Shown here: in pieces, positions 27,646 through 37,176 of the stretch
Layout of the letters: every line of letters begins with the position of its first letter
Numbering within the stretch: position 1 is the stretch's first letter
Assembly (NCBI GenBank): GCA_011390955.1
Contig: JAABRM010000008.1
Location: 1-64,000, forward strand
From: Oscillatoriales cyanobacterium
GTDB lineage: Bacteria > Cyanobacteriota > Cyanobacteriia > Cyanobacteriales > Laspinemataceae
Length of the DNA stretch: 64,000 nucleotides
Direction: 5' to 3'
The notes under the pieces: generated by a model
Seen by the model: only the letters and a program-made list of their open reading frames with translations
The model's database searches: none
What the model was told of the DNA's origin: nothing
Made by a program: the position numbers and the translations under genes

Positions 27646-28266
27646 TTAGATCAAATAGAGAATGGTGAACAAAACAATCCAGACCACATCAACAAAGTGC
27701 CAGTAAATTTCGGCAGCTTCGGGGCCAAAGTGGTATGTACTGGAGTAGCGATCGCCTTTCAAACTCCGGAATAACACCGCTAAAATCAGCAGCAAACCAA
27801 AGGTAACGTGCAAACCGTGAAACCCAGTTAACACATAAAAGGTACTGGTGAAAATGTTATCGGTTAAGCCAAAACCCGTATGAAAATATTCATAAAGTTG
27901 GCCACATAAGAAAATCGCCCCCATTGCAGCAGTGGCGGCAAACCAACCCCGCATTCCCGCCACATTATTTTGTTTAATGGCGGCGTTGCCCCGGTTCATC
28001 ACAAAACTACTAGAAATCAGAATAATGGTGTTAATTCCGGGGACTAATAATTCCATTTCTGGGGTGCCTTCCGGCGGCCATTCTGGTGCTACTAAGCGGA
28101 AGGTGCCATAAGCGGCAAATAATCCCAGAAAAATCATCGATTCCGCAATCAGGAACATGATCATGCCAAAAATTCGATGATCGGGATGGGTTTCGTGATG
28201 GCTGGTAGCTATTTCAGCGCGATCGCCCACGGGGGTATTAAATGTTTCAACCGTTGAACCTTGCAT
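27646..28266 (-). CDS. ctaE: Cytochrome c oxidase subunit III
   Basis: A 206-residue membrane protein with about five transmembrane helices, the short bacterial form of subunit III. Family motifs include FLIAESMIFLGLFAAYG, FYVLTGFHGLHVTFGLLLIL and the C-terminal YWHFVDVVWIVLFTILYLI. It supports the heme-copper oxidase core encoded by the upstream ctaD and ctaC on the same strand. A 366-bp repeat-rich spacer separates it from ctaD. Confidence 0.96.
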   Translation of the reverse strand: MQGSTVETFNTPVGDRAEIATSHHETHPDHRIFGMIMFLIAESMIFLGLFAAYGTFRLVAPEWPPEGTPEMELLVPGINTIILISSSFVMNRGNAAIKQNNVAGMRGWFAATAAMGAIFLCGQLYEYFHTGFGLTDNIFTSTFYVLTGFHGLHVTFGLLLILAVLFRSLKGDRYSSTYHFGPEAAEIYWHFVDVVWIVLFTILYLI

Positions 28267-28309
28267 AAATTTCTGGGAATATTTTTGACTTTTTGAAACA
28301 ACAAATTTT

Positions 28310-28630
28310 AGTTATTAGTTGATTGTTGATTGTTGATTGTTGATTGTTGGTTGTTGGTGGTTGTTTGTTGTTTGACAGTAATTGATAATTGATAATTGAT
28401 AATTGATAATTGATAATTGATAATTGATAATTATAAAAAACCATCAACCAACAACAATCAACCAACAACAATCAACCAACAACAATCAACCAACAACAAT
28501 CAACCAACAACCATCAACCAACAACCATCAACCAACAACGAACAACCAACAACAATCAACCAACAACCATCAACCAACAACCATCAACGAACAACCAACA
28601 ACAATCAACAATCAACCAATAACTAATAAC
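28310..28630. repeat. ctaD-ctaE intercistronic inverted simple repeats
   Basis: GATTGTTGATTGTTG and GTTGGTTGTTGG units (28318-28370), a run of AATTGATAATTGAT (28380-28430), then many CCAACAACAATCAA / CCAACAACCATCAA units (28440-28615) that are the complement of the first block. A transcript through here could form a very long imperfect hairpin. Confidence 0.9.
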
Positions 28631-28632
28631 AA

Positions 28633-30312
28633 TTAGACACTTCCTTTCACTTCGGCAAGCAAGTCCTCAACGGATCGATCGCTGCCTTCATTGACCGTAT
28701 CAATGCCGTAGTCATAAGGGCCAGACCATAATATTGGTTCTTCCAGGAAGTTTTCCACTGGAGGCGGTGAACTGGTCAGCCATTCTAGGGTTAAACCTTT
28801 CCAAGGATTTGCGCTGGCTTTTGGTCCGGCAACCCAAGACCAAACGGCATTAATAATAAATGGAATGGTGGAAATGGCTAACAGGATGGAACCGATGGTA
28901 CAAACCATGTTGATGGTGGCAAATTCGGGGTTATATTGGGCTACCCGTCGGGGCATTCCTTGGAGTCCTAACCAGTGCATTGGCAAGAAGCAAAGGTTAA
29001 AGCCCAAAAAGGTGAGGGCAAAGTGAACTTTCCCCCAGGTTTCGTTCATCATGCGCCCGGTCATTTTGGGGAACCAGTGATATAAGGCGGAGTAAATGCC
29101 AAAGACACTGCCCCCAAAGAGGACGTAGTGCAGGTGGGCAACGACGAAGTAGGTGTCGTGAACGTGAATGTCGAAGGGGACGGACGCTAACATGACGCCG
29201 CTGAGTCCACCGACTAGGAACATGGAGACAAAGCCCATACCAAACAGCATGGCACTGTTGAGGCGAAGTTTGCCACCCCAAATGGTGGCGACCCAGCTAA
29301 AGACTTTGATGCCGGTGGGGACTGCGATCGCCATTGTGGCAATCATAAAGAACATCCGCAACCAGCCCGGAGTGCCACTGGTAAACATATGGTGCGCCCA
29401 GACGATCAGGCCCAAAAAGGCGATCGCCATACTGGAATAGGCGATCGCTTGATAACCAAAAATCGGTTTCCGGGAATGCACCGGCAAAATTTCTGAAATC
29501 AAGCCAAACACCGGCAGAACCATAATGTAAACCGCTGGGTGGGAATAAAACCAGAACATGTGCTGGTAAACCACCGGGTCGCCGCCCCCTGTGGGGTTAA
29601 AAAATGCCGTTCCTGCCACCAAGTCAAACGCCAGCAAAATCAAAGCCCCGGCCAAAACTGGGGTAGAAACCAGAATCAGTGCGGAAGCTGCCAGCATTGC
29701 CCAACAAAACAAGGGCATATCATTCATGGTCATCTCAGGAATTCTCATTCTCAGGATGGTGGTGACAAAGTTCACCGCCCCCAAAATAGAAGAAGTTCCC
29801 AACAATAAAACGCTCAAAATCCAAATTAATTGACCGGATTGGTTTGTCACCAAACTCAACGGAGGATAAGAAGTCCAACCGGCGCCGGGAGCTCCGACAA
29901 AAAAGCTGCCCATCAGCAAAACGCCCCCAGGGGGAATTAGCCAAAAAGCCACGCCATTTAAGCGGGGAAAGGCCATATCCCTTGCGCCAATCATCAAAGG
30001 AATCAGATAATTGGCCAAACCAGCCCCCGCAGGGACGATCCAGAGGAAAATCATCACGGTGGCATGGACGGTAAACAGCCCATTATATAAGTCAGGGCTG
30101 ACAAAATCGGGGTCTGGGGTGGCGAGTTCGACCCGCACCCCTTCCGCTAACAGACCGCCAATCAAATAAAAAATAAAGCTGGTGACGAGATATTGAATCC
30201 CGATTACTTTGTGGTCGGTACTAAAACCAAAATATTTGAGCCAATTCCCTTTTTCCTCCCCGTGGGGATTGGATGGGTTGGTATTGTGTTCAACTTGTGC
30301 GGGTGATGTCAT
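28633..30312 (-). CDS. ctaD: Cytochrome c oxidase subunit I
   Basis: A 559-residue catalytic subunit (aa3-type heme-copper oxidase) with 12 expected transmembrane helices. The start is set at ATG 30312 (MTSPAQVEHNT). The frame stays open upstream to 30621, but that part only translates the simple repeat and is not credible protein. Visible motifs: FTVHATVMIFLW (low-spin heme His), FWFYSHPAVYIMVLP (CuB His-Tyr region), WAHHMFTSG, and HVHDTYFVVAHLHYVL. It transfers electrons from cytochrome c or plastocyanin to oxygen and pumps protons. It lies between ctaC and ctaE in the usual order. Confidence 0.96.
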   Translation of the reverse strand: MTSPAQVEHNTNPSNPHGEEKGNWLKYFGFSTDHKVIGIQYLVTSFIFYLIGGLLAEGVRVELATPDPDFVSPDLYNGLFTVHATVMIFLWIVPAGAGLANYLIPLMIGARDMAFPRLNGVAFWLIPPGGVLLMGSFFVGAPGAGWTSYPPLSLVTNQSGQLIWILSVLLLGTSSILGAVNFVTTILRMRIPEMTMNDMPLFCWAMLAASALILVSTPVLAGALILLAFDLVAGTAFFNPTGGGDPVVYQHMFWFYSHPAVYIMVLPVFGLISEILPVHSRKPIFGYQAIAYSSMAIAFLGLIVWAHHMFTSGTPGWLRMFFMIATMAIAVPTGIKVFSWVATIWGGKLRLNSAMLFGMGFVSMFLVGGLSGVMLASVPFDIHVHDTYFVVAHLHYVLFGGSVFGIYSALYHWFPKMTGRMMNETWGKVHFALTFLGFNLCFLPMHWLGLQGMPRRVAQYNPEFATINMVCTIGSILLAISTIPFIINAVWSWVAGPKASANPWKGLTLEWLTSSPPPVENFLEEPILWSGPYDYGIDTVNEGSDRSVEDLLAEVKGSV

Positions 30313-30344
30313 ATTGAATGATTGCGATAAGTCTCTACGGATGT

Positions 30345-30733
30345 TTTTTGTTGGTTGTTGGTTGTTGATTGTTGTTGGTTGTTGATTGTTGTTGGTTGTT
30401 GGTTGTTGGTTGTTGTTGGTTGTTGTTGGTTGTTGGTTGTTGTTGGTTGTTGGTTGTTGTTGGTTGTTGGTTGTTGTTGGTTGTTGGTTGTTGGTTGCCC
30501 CCCTTTTGAAGGGGGGGTTGGGGGGTTTGGTGATTGGTGAACAAATAACCATCAACAAAGAACAATTAACAATCAACAAATAACAAAGAACCATCAACAA
30601 ATAACCATCAACAAATAACAAATAACCATCAACAAATAACCATCAACAAATAACAAATAACCATCAACAAATAACAAAGAACCATCAACAAATAACCATC
30701 AACAAAGAACCATCAACAAAGAACAAAGAACAA
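30345..30733. repeat. ctaC-ctaD intercistronic simple repeats
   Basis: TTGGTTGTTG units (30345-30497), a hairpin CCCCCCTTTTGAAGGGGGG (30498-30517), then CAACAAATAACCAT / AACAAAGAACCATC units to the ctaC stop codon. The overall layout is again inverted: GTTG-rich in one half and CAAC-rich in the other. Confidence 0.9.
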
Positions 30734-31738
30734 TTAATGATGATTATGGGAATGCATTTGTTTTACGGTTTCGGAAGTGATGCCCAAATCTGAGGTATAT
30801 GGAGCCAGAAATTCCGCAGGAGATTTGTCTGCTGGGTTCATCGCGATCGTGGCAGCGGGATTTTGTTCATCCTGCTGCATGGCGATTTGACTTTGCATCC
30901 AAGCGTCATAATCTTCTGGAGTATGGACAATGACTCGCGTTTGCATTGCCCCGTGGTAAGCGCCACAAAGTTCAGCGCAAACTAGGGGATAATTGCCAGG
31001 GGTTTTCGGCTTAAAGCGTAATTCCGTCGGACGACCGGGAATGGCATCCTGTTTGAGGCGGAACTGTGGCACCCAAAAAGCATGGATCACATCTTGGGCG
31101 CTGATGTTGAGTTGCACGTCTTTGCCTGCGGGGATATGCAGTTCTCCAGAGACTACGCCAGTTTCTGGGTAGGTAAAAATCCAGGCAAATTGCAGACCCA
31201 AGACGTTGACTTCGACATCAGCGGGTTTGCCTTGGTTTTCGGGGGAAGCACCGACCCCCAGGGCGATTTTTTCCTCGGTGGTCATGGCTTCGGCTGCTTC
31301 GCTTCCCGGTAAGGGGGCAGCGATCGCCGCCCCAGGTTTCATCGCCACCATTTTATGACCGTGGTCATGGGAGGCCATTGGATCCAAACCGCCCATTGCG
31401 TTATAGACTTCATAGCTATATATAGAAAGTCCCATGACAATCACCACAGGAATGGCTGTCCAAAGAATTTCCAGAGACAGGTTGCCCTCGACGGGGGGGC
31501 CGTCGGTTTCGTCCCCTGGAGACTTGCGAAATTTGAATACGGAAATAATCAGCGCCCCTTCTACTAAGAAAAAGAGTGCGGCTGAAATCGTCATCATGGT
31601 GTTAAACAGCCCGTCTACTAAGGGGGCTTCTTCTGATGCCGCTACTGGCATTAGTCCATGATTTTGGCCAATCCACAGACTCGCCAAGGTCAGGACGATG
31701 CCTGCAATCATTGCGGTAATGGCGCTGGGGATTTTCAC
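30734..31738 (-). CDS. ctaC: Cytochrome c oxidase subunit II
   Basis: A 334-residue CuA-bearing subunit. I place the start at GTG 31738 because GGGAGG lies nine bases upstream. The frame extends to a TTG at 31807, but the extra residues are hydrophilic and the family begins near the first helix. An N-terminal signal/first helix (ITAMIAGIVLTLASLWIG) and a second helix (AALFFLVEGALIISV, then TAIPVVIVMG) precede the periplasmic/lumenal cupredoxin domain with CuA motif CAELCGAYHGAM. An insertion rich in His, Met and Ala (SHDHGHKMVAMKPGAAIAA) and a C-terminal HSHNHH tail could bind metal. It is first gene of the ctaCDE set. Confidence 0.94.
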   Translation of the reverse strand: MKIPSAITAMIAGIVLTLASLWIGQNHGLMPVAASEEAPLVDGLFNTMMTISAALFFLVEGALIISVFKFRKSPGDETDGPPVEGNLSLEILWTAIPVVIVMGLSIYSYEVYNAMGGLDPMASHDHGHKMVAMKPGAAIAAPLPGSEAAEAMTTEEKIALGVGASPENQGKPADVEVNVLGLQFAWIFTYPETGVVSGELHIPAGKDVQLNISAQDVIHAFWVPQFRLKQDAIPGRPTELRFKPKTPGNYPLVCAELCGAYHGAMQTRVIVHTPEDYDAWMQSQIAMQQDEQNPAATIAMNPADKSPAEFLAPYTSDLGITSETVKQMHSHNHH

Positions 31739-32262
31739 GTTGTTTTTCCTCCCAATATCAACCCATTGCTCTTTTTGCTTGTGATTCCGTTGGGCTGTGA
31801 TGGCCAAAGGATTAGCAATTTTAGGGCTTAATTCGATAGCTTAACAATATTTCTTATTCATTTCTGCGATCGCGCCCCAATATCCCCCCAATATCGCCTC
31901 AATATCGCCTCAATATCGCCCCGATCGCGCCAGATCGATCCGCGAGCGAGAGCGATCGCGCCAGATCGCCCCAGATCCCATCGGCGATTCCCATAAATCT
32001 TTAGCTTTTATTTGGGATCGCGTGAATGAATGAGAAACCCGGTTTCTTTGCGGTAAAAGTTATGTTAAAAATCACTAACATTGGCTCGCTAAATGAGCAA
32101 AATCTGGCCAAAATATCAAACTTTCGTGACAATTAAATCCTTTCATCGGGAAAGTGATTGGCGAACTTACCCATTCTAAGACTTTGCTATCCTTGGGTTT
32201 AGGAGAAAAGCGAGTATATACTCACATTTGTATGAAGATACCTGTAGATAGCAAAAAAGCTT
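31739..32262. other. Divergent cta promoter region
   Basis: A 524-bp gap between the oppositely transcribed ctaC and ctaA, so the promoters of both should lie here. It contains a cluster of CAATATCGCCC/GATCGCGCCAGATC repeats with HIP1-like GCGATCGC cores (31866-31978) and the AGAAACCCGGTTTCT palindrome at 32033. I see no gene and no confident promoter boxes. Confidence 0.6.
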
Positions 32263-33201
32263 ATGACAAATCCAGTGTGGAGTCAATTAACCACAAACAC
32301 TAAATCGGCATCAACCCCCCAAGACCGAATTCGTCGTTTGGTCTGGAAAATTGCGATCGCCACCCTTATGCTGATGGCTGTGGGCAGCGCCACACGGGTA
32401 ATGAACGCGGGACTAGCTTGCCCAGACTGGCCGCTTTGTTATGGTGAATTAGTCCCCACCAAGCAAATGAACCTACAAGTATTTTTAGAATGGTTTCATC
32501 GCTTAGACGCCTCGTTAATTGGCCTAATGGCGATCGCCTTAGCGGGTTTATCTTGGTGGGATCGGCGACATTTACCCGGATGGTTGCCTTGGGCTTGCAC
32601 CGGCGCCCTGGGTTTAATCGTCTTTCAGGGACTGCTTGGCGGACTCACCGTGACCCAACTACTCAGATTTGATATTGTCACCGCCCACTTGGGAACCGCG
32701 TTGCTATTTTTCACCACGGTTTTAGTCATTGGTCTAAGTCTCTTGCCCTACCAAGGCACTGGAGTAACGGGAAAATTGCGCTGGGTCGGTTTAACCGCTG
32801 CCATTTTAATTTATTTCCAAAGCCTACTTGGGGGGTTGGTCGGTTCTCAATGGGCATTGCATCAATGCTTTGGCTATCAACAGCTTTGTGGGGTGATGCA
32901 TAGTCATATTGCCGGAGTAGTGCCGCCGACAGTGGCAGTGATTACCTTAGTCGTGATGGCGTGGCGGACTGCGGCCCTTCATCCCACCTTAAGAAAACTA
33001 GCTTTCTGGACGGCGGCTTTATTAGGGTTGCAAATTCTCCTCGGTGTGGCCACTTTTTATCTGCGTTTGCAAGTGGAACCCCTGACCGTAGCCCACCAAA
33101 CCACCGGCGCTACTTTATTGGCCACCCTGGTGGCGTTTAGCGTTCTGGCTATTCGGGACGATCGTCAGACCAAAATCAGAGAAACTAAATCACTGTTGTA
33201 A
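32263..33201 (+). CDS. ctaA: Heme A synthase
   Basis: A 312-residue membrane protein of the COX15/CtaA family that oxidises the C-8 methyl of heme O to the formyl group of heme A. There are eight predicted helices. Conserved heme-binding histidines lie in EWFHRLDAS, TAHLGTALL, MHSHIAGVV and VAHQTTGATL; the Cys pair ACPDWPLCYGEL and HQCFGYQQLC is typical of this type. It stands divergent to ctaCDE and 195 bp upstream of ctaB. Together they make and insert the heme of the oxidase. Confidence 0.95.
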   Translation: MTNPVWSQLTTNTKSASTPQDRIRRLVWKIAIATLMLMAVGSATRVMNAGLACPDWPLCYGELVPTKQMNLQVFLEWFHRLDASLIGLMAIALAGLSWWDRRHLPGWLPWACTGALGLIVFQGLLGGLTVTQLLRFDIVTAHLGTALLFFTTVLVIGLSLLPYQGTGVTGKLRWVGLTAAILIYFQSLLGGLVGSQWALHQCFGYQQLCGVMHSHIAGVVPPTVAVITLVVMAWRTAALHPTLRKLAFWTAALLGLQILLGVATFYLRLQVEPLTVAHQTTGATLLATLVAFSVLAIRDDRQTKIRETKSLL

Positions 33202-33359
33202 CCCATCAACCTCGATTCCTCGTTTGTAGGGGCGCAATGCTTGCGCCCCCAACCCAACCAAAAAAGGTAGGGCGTGTTAGGCGGTGGCTGAATATGGTGA
33301 ATATTTTGATCGAAATCCGAGAAATTAAATCACCGCCGTAACCCACCAACCTCCATTCC
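33174..33359. repeat. Imperfect direct duplication of the ctaA 3' end
   Basis: The last codons of ctaA plus the following bases (33174-33219, ...CACTGTTGTAACCCATCAACC) recur at 33313-33359 (...CACCGCCGTAACCCACCAACC). The ~90 bp between hold the GTAGGGGCGC/GCGCCCCC inverted repeat at 33226-33250. It looks like an old insertion or slippage event in the ctaA-ctaB spacer. Confidence 0.7.
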
Positions 33360-33396
33360 GATAAAAATTTTTGACCGCAGATCGGGAAAATAATCC

Positions 33397-34386
33397 ATGC
33401 AAGAAATCATCAATAACAATGCCCAACGACACCATGAAAACTTCTGGCAAGTCGTTAAAAGTTACTACCAACTGACCAAACCGAGAATTATCCTGCTGCT
33501 GTTAATTACCACCTCGTCAAGTATGTGGGTAGCCGCTAAAGGAGAAGTCGATCCGCTGTTAGTCCTGGTGACGGTGACTGGCGGTGCTTTGGCAGCGGCT
33601 GCCGCGAATACCATCAATTGTCTGTATGACCGGGATATTGACTATATTATGGAACGCACCAGGCATCGCCCCCTGCCTTCCGGTCGGATCCAACCTCGCG
33701 ATGCCCTAATTTTTGCGATCGCCTTAGCCGCTGCCTCGTTTACCTTGCTGACCACTTTTGCTAACTTGCTGGCGGCGTTATTGGCTATGTCCGGCATTGT
33801 CTTTTATGTCCTCATCTATACTCATTGGTTAAAACGCCATAGCACCCAAAATATTGTCATTGGTGGGGCTGCCGGTGCCATTCCGCCCTTAGTGGGTTGG
33901 GCCGCAGTGACCGGGGATTTGACTTGGGCGCCTTGGGTAATGTTTACCATTATTTTCCTCTGGACACCGCCTCATTTTTGGGCTTTGGCTATGTATATTC
34001 GCAATGAATATGCGGAAGTGAATGTGCCCATGTTGCCGGTCATTTCGGGGAATGAAACTACCGCTTATCAGATTTGGCTTTATACCTTAATTATGCTGCC
34101 CGCCACATTTTTGCTGGTGTTTCCTTTGCAAGCTAGTGGCCTGGTTTATGGGGCGATCGCGCTTTGGTTAGGCAGCATTTTTGCCCTGAAAGCTTGGCAA
34201 CTGTTGAAAAATCCCGACGATCGAGATATGGCTAGAGGATTGTTTAAATATTCCATCTATTATCTGATGTTACTTTGTGCGGGTATGGTGGTGGATAGCT
34301 TGCCGGTAATCCATCATTTCAATACGGTGTTGGCGGAGAATATGCAAACTTTAATTGGGGGAATTATTGGGACACTAGGGGCGTAA
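33397..34386 (+). CDS. ctaB: Protoheme IX farnesyltransferase (heme O synthase)
   Basis: A 329-residue polytopic membrane prenyltransferase (UbiA superfamily) that converts protoheme to heme O, the substrate of CtaA. It has an Asp-rich motif [18 protein letters not shown] followed by RHRPLPSGR, a cytosolic loop [19 protein letters not shown], and [19 protein letters not shown], all diagnostic. The second acidic site reads [12 protein letters not shown]. It follows ctaA on the same strand and ends before an intrinsic terminator. Confidence 0.95.
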   Translation: MQEIINNNAQRHHENFWQVVKSYYQLTKPRIILLLLITTSSSMWVAAKGEVDPLLVLVTVTGGALAAAAANTINCLYDRDIDYIMERTRHRPLPSGRIQPRDALIFAIALAAASFTLLTTFANLLAALLAMSGIVFYVLIYTHWLKRHSTQNIVIGGAAGAIPPLVGWAAVTGDLTWAPWVMFTIIFLWTPPHFWALAMYIRNEYAEVNVPMLPVISGNETTAYQIWLYTLIMLPATFLLVFPLQASGLVYGAIALWLGSIFALKAWQLLKNPDDRDMARGLFKYSIYYLMLLCAGMVVDSLPVIHHFNTVLAENMQTLIGGIIGTLGA

Positions 34387-34448
34387 AACGAAGCCTGGAG
34401 AAAGAAACCCGGTTTCTCCGCATTCACCACTTTGTGCTAAAAAGTAAT

Positions 34449-34476
34449 AGAGGGCAATTGTTGCCCTCTTTTTTTG
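34449..34476 (+). terminator. Intrinsic terminator after ctaB
   Basis: Perfect nine-bp stem AGAGGGCAA / TTGCCCTCT, loop TTG, then a run of seven T. It closes the ctaAB unit. Confidence 0.9.
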
Positions 34477-34499
34477 TAATACCATTTCCAAAAATTTAT

Positions 34500-34590
34500 G
34501 CAACAATAAGTATTTATATTGTAGGGTGGGCAAAAGTCCACCATCATATATCCTAGGGTAGGTAAAATGTTTTGCCCACCCTACGAATGT
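34500..34590. repeat. GTAGGGTGGGCAAA inverted repeat
   Basis: TGTAGGGTGGGCAAAA and the later TTTTGCCCACCCTACG flank a ~45-bp centre. It is the same GGGTGGGC palindrome theme as at 11980-12004 and 51760-51815, and lies just upstream of the pseudokinase gene. Confidence 0.65.
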
Positions 34591-34623
34591 TAGGATCTCA
34601 AATAATTAATATCTATATTTCCG

Positions 34624-37140
34624 ATGATTGGACAGGTATTCAGTGGCCGTTATGAAATTATCCAAGAATTCAGCCAAGATGAGTTCAGCCAGACTTATCT
34701 TGCCCAGGATAAAAAAGGACATAATTCTCCGGTTTGTTTGGTCAAAGAATTCGTTACCCCTTCAGAACTTTTACAAGAGGGCGATCGCGAATTTTTACAG
34801 CAGATTTTCCGTCTATTTCAACAACAAGCAGAAATATTAAAACAACTCGGACATAGCGATCGCTTTCCCAAGTTACTGGCATATTTTCAATACCAAGGAA
34901 AGTTTTATCTCGTCCAAGAATTTATTGAAGGTCGGCCTTTACTAGATGAACTGGTGCCCGGTAAGCCCCTGAGTGAAGAACAAGTCATCAACCTGTTAGC
35001 TGAACTTTTAGAAAGTTTAGCCATGATTCATTTTTACCACATCAATCATGGGAATATTCATCCCAATAATATTATCCGCAGTAAGCAAAATAACCAGTTA
35101 GTTTTAACAGACTTTGCTCTGTTCAAACAAATGCTCAGTCAAAATCCGCAAATTGCCGGAAAATTGGCGGGTTATCAACGCCCTAAATTAACCGCAGAAA
35201 CCTGTCTATTTAGTGATGATATTTATGCGGTGGGGATGATTGCCATTCAAGCCCTCACCGGAATTCCTGCGGCAGAACTGCCTAGAAATCCTAAAACCCA
35301 CAAAATCATCTGGAAAAATATCTGGAAAAACCAAGTAAAAGTCAAAAATCGCCAGCTAGTCTCGATTTTAACTCAAATGCTGGATTCGGGCAAAAAACGG
35401 GGAAATTTTGCTATTAATCAAGCATTAAAAAATATCAATAATATTCACCAAAAATATCATCCAAAATCTCAGAATAAATCTAATTCATCTATCAGCTTAA
35501 TTCCAGAACCATCCAAGCCAAAAATCGGAAAGTTGTTAGGATTGCTTGGGAGTGGAATTGCGATCGCATTTTTACTGCTGAATCCATCAGCTTTATATTT
35601 TATCAGATATCCTCAAGTGCTGCTCCATCAGGGAAAAAGTGGAGAGGCAATGAGTCAATCTAAAGCTTTGGCTCGTTTAGATATTATTGAACAAGATTTA
35701 ACGGTTCGATCTGCCCCAATTTCCGAGGAATTAGCCAAAAAAGTTGCGGAAATTGCCAGGGAAATTACGATCCAAATTAAAACCGAAAACAAGCATCAAG
35801 GTTCAGGGGCGATCGTGGCTAAATCTGGCAATCAATACTATGTTTTAACCGCCAAGCACGTTGTGAATAAAGTCGATACTTATTCCGTGGTGACACCAGA
35901 TGGAAAAAGCTATCAAGTGGATGATGATATGGTAAAAAAATTTGCTGGGTTAGATTTGGCAATGTTGCAGTTTAGCAGCGAAGAAAATTACCCAGTTGCC
36001 ACCTTAGCAAACGCTCCATTAAACTATGATGAAACTCGCTGGGTTTTTCTCTCTGGTTGGCCAATTGTGCCAGAAAATCAACCCTCTCCGTATCAGTTTA
36101 ACATAGGCCAACTTTTTAGTCAAGAAATTGCCTTATTAAATATTACCGATACTCATTCTATAAATCAAGGTTATGAGTTACTTTACAGTAATTTTAGTAA
36201 AGCCGGAGTCAGTGGTGGGTCTGTGTTGGATACCCAGGGAAGGCTGATAGGAATTCATGGCGCTGCGAGGGTCGATCGCGTGAATAACGTTCAGCTTGGG
36301 GATAGTTTGGGCGTGCCAATTCAAAGGTTTCTTGATGTAGTGAATCAAACAAAACTGCCCCAAGAATCTTTAAACATAGAAGTCACTCCGCCCGCTGAAA
36401 TTACTAAAAATAGCCAGAAAATTGAAGGGGAAAATCAGATCGATTTATCCAGTGATTCGGTGTTAGCGGTGAATCAGCCAGCGGATAAAAACAATCATCG
36501 CCATTGGGTGAATTATGGCAATCAATTATGGCGTATGGGGCTAACTGAAGCGGCAATTCAGGCATTTGACGCAGCCATTAAAATTCAGCCAGATTTTTAT
36601 CCTGCTTGGTATTTGCGGGGGTTGGCGTTAACAGAAAATCAACAATATCCAGAAGCTTTGACATCTTTCGACCGTGTATTGAAACTTGAGCCGAAATTTC
36701 TCCAAGTTTGGGCAGAAAAAGGGAAAATTTTGGCTGAGTTAGGGGAATACTCAAAAGCAGTGAAGTCAATTGAAAAAGGGATGAAACAAAATCAGAAAAA
36801 TTTGATGTTTCATTGGTTGCATGGAAATTGGCTGTATCGCTCTAAACAGTATGTAAAAACGATCGCTGCCTACAATAATGCGATCGCGATTAAACCCCAT
36901 CCGTTTTTCTACTATAATCGAGGAGTGGCTCATTATTTGATGCATAACTATTCCCTGGCGATCGCGGACTATAATCAAGCTTTACAAATGAACTTGAACA
37001 TTGGCGAAATTTACCTAGCCCGCCGTTTAGCCTATACCGCCCAAGGCAACGCACAAAAAGCGGCTGAAGACTTAGCCAAAGCCAAACAAATTTTTTGCGA
37101 ACAGCGTCGTCCTGAATGTGAAAAAATTGAGGAAAAATAA
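34624..37140 (+). CDS. Pseudokinase-TM-trypsin-like protease-TPR fusion
   Basis: An 838-residue protein in four parts. Residues 1-275 form a Ser/Thr-kinase fold: the Lys of VCLVKEF (41) is present, but the catalytic loop reads HGNIHPNN (142-149), with Asn for the catalytic Asp, and the DFG motif reads DFA (163-165). Phosphotransfer is therefore unlikely. A transmembrane helix follows (about 303-325). Next is a trypsin/HtrA-like domain (380-560) with His412 (TAKH), Asp444 (GLDLAML) and Ser530 (GVSGGS), an intact triad. About six TPR-like units close the protein. Topology suggests a cytosolic pseudokinase and a periplasmic protease with TPRs, coupling an inside signal to outside proteolysis. 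A histidine kinase gene starts 36 nt downstream. Confidence 0.85.
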   Translation: MIGQVFSGRYEIIQEFSQDEFSQTYLAQDKKGHNSPVCLVKEFVTPSELLQEGDREFLQQIFRLFQQQAEILKQLGHSDRFPKLLAYFQYQGKFYLVQEFIEGRPLLDELVPGKPLSEEQVINLLAELLESLAMIHFYHINHGNIHPNNIIRSKQNNQLVLTDFALFKQMLSQNPQIAGKLAGYQRPKLTAETCLFSDDIYAVGMIAIQALTGIPAAELPRNPKTHKIIWKNIWKNQVKVKNRQLVSILTQMLDSGKKRGNFAINQALKNINNIHQKYHPKSQNKSNSSISLIPEPSKPKIGKLLGLLGSGIAIAFLLLNPSALYFIRYPQVLLHQGKSGEAMSQSKALARLDIIEQDLTVRSAPISEELAKKVAEIAREITIQIKTENKHQGSGAIVAKSGNQYYVLTAKHVVNKVDTYSVVTPDGKSYQVDDDMVKKFAGLDLAMLQFSSEENYPVATLANAPLNYDETRWVFLSGWPIVPENQPSPYQFNIGQLFSQEIALLNITDTHSINQGYELLYSNFSKAGVSGGSVLDTQGRLIGIHGAARVDRVNNVQLGDSLGVPIQRFLDVVNQTKLPQESLNIEVTPPAEITKNSQKIEGENQIDLSSDSVLAVNQPADKNNHRHWVNYGNQLWRMGLTEAAIQAFDAAIKIQPDFYPAWYLRGLALTENQQYPEALTSFDRVLKLEPKFLQVWAEKGKILAELGEYSKAVKSIEKGMKQNQKNLMFHWLHGNWLYRSKQYVKTIAAYNNAIAIKPHPFFYYNRGVAHYLMHNYSLAIADYNQALQMNLNIGEIYLARRLAYTAQGNAQKAAEDLAKAKQIFCEQRRPECEKIEEK

Positions 37141-37176
37141 CCCAAAAAAAGGAATTTCTTCCCTAGGGAGTTAGAA

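Noticed and set aside
30313-30621. N-terminal extension of ctaD
   Set aside because: The extension translates TTGGTTGTTG repeats into an N/Q/T/P-rich stretch. The subunit I family starts near MTSPAQ at 30312.
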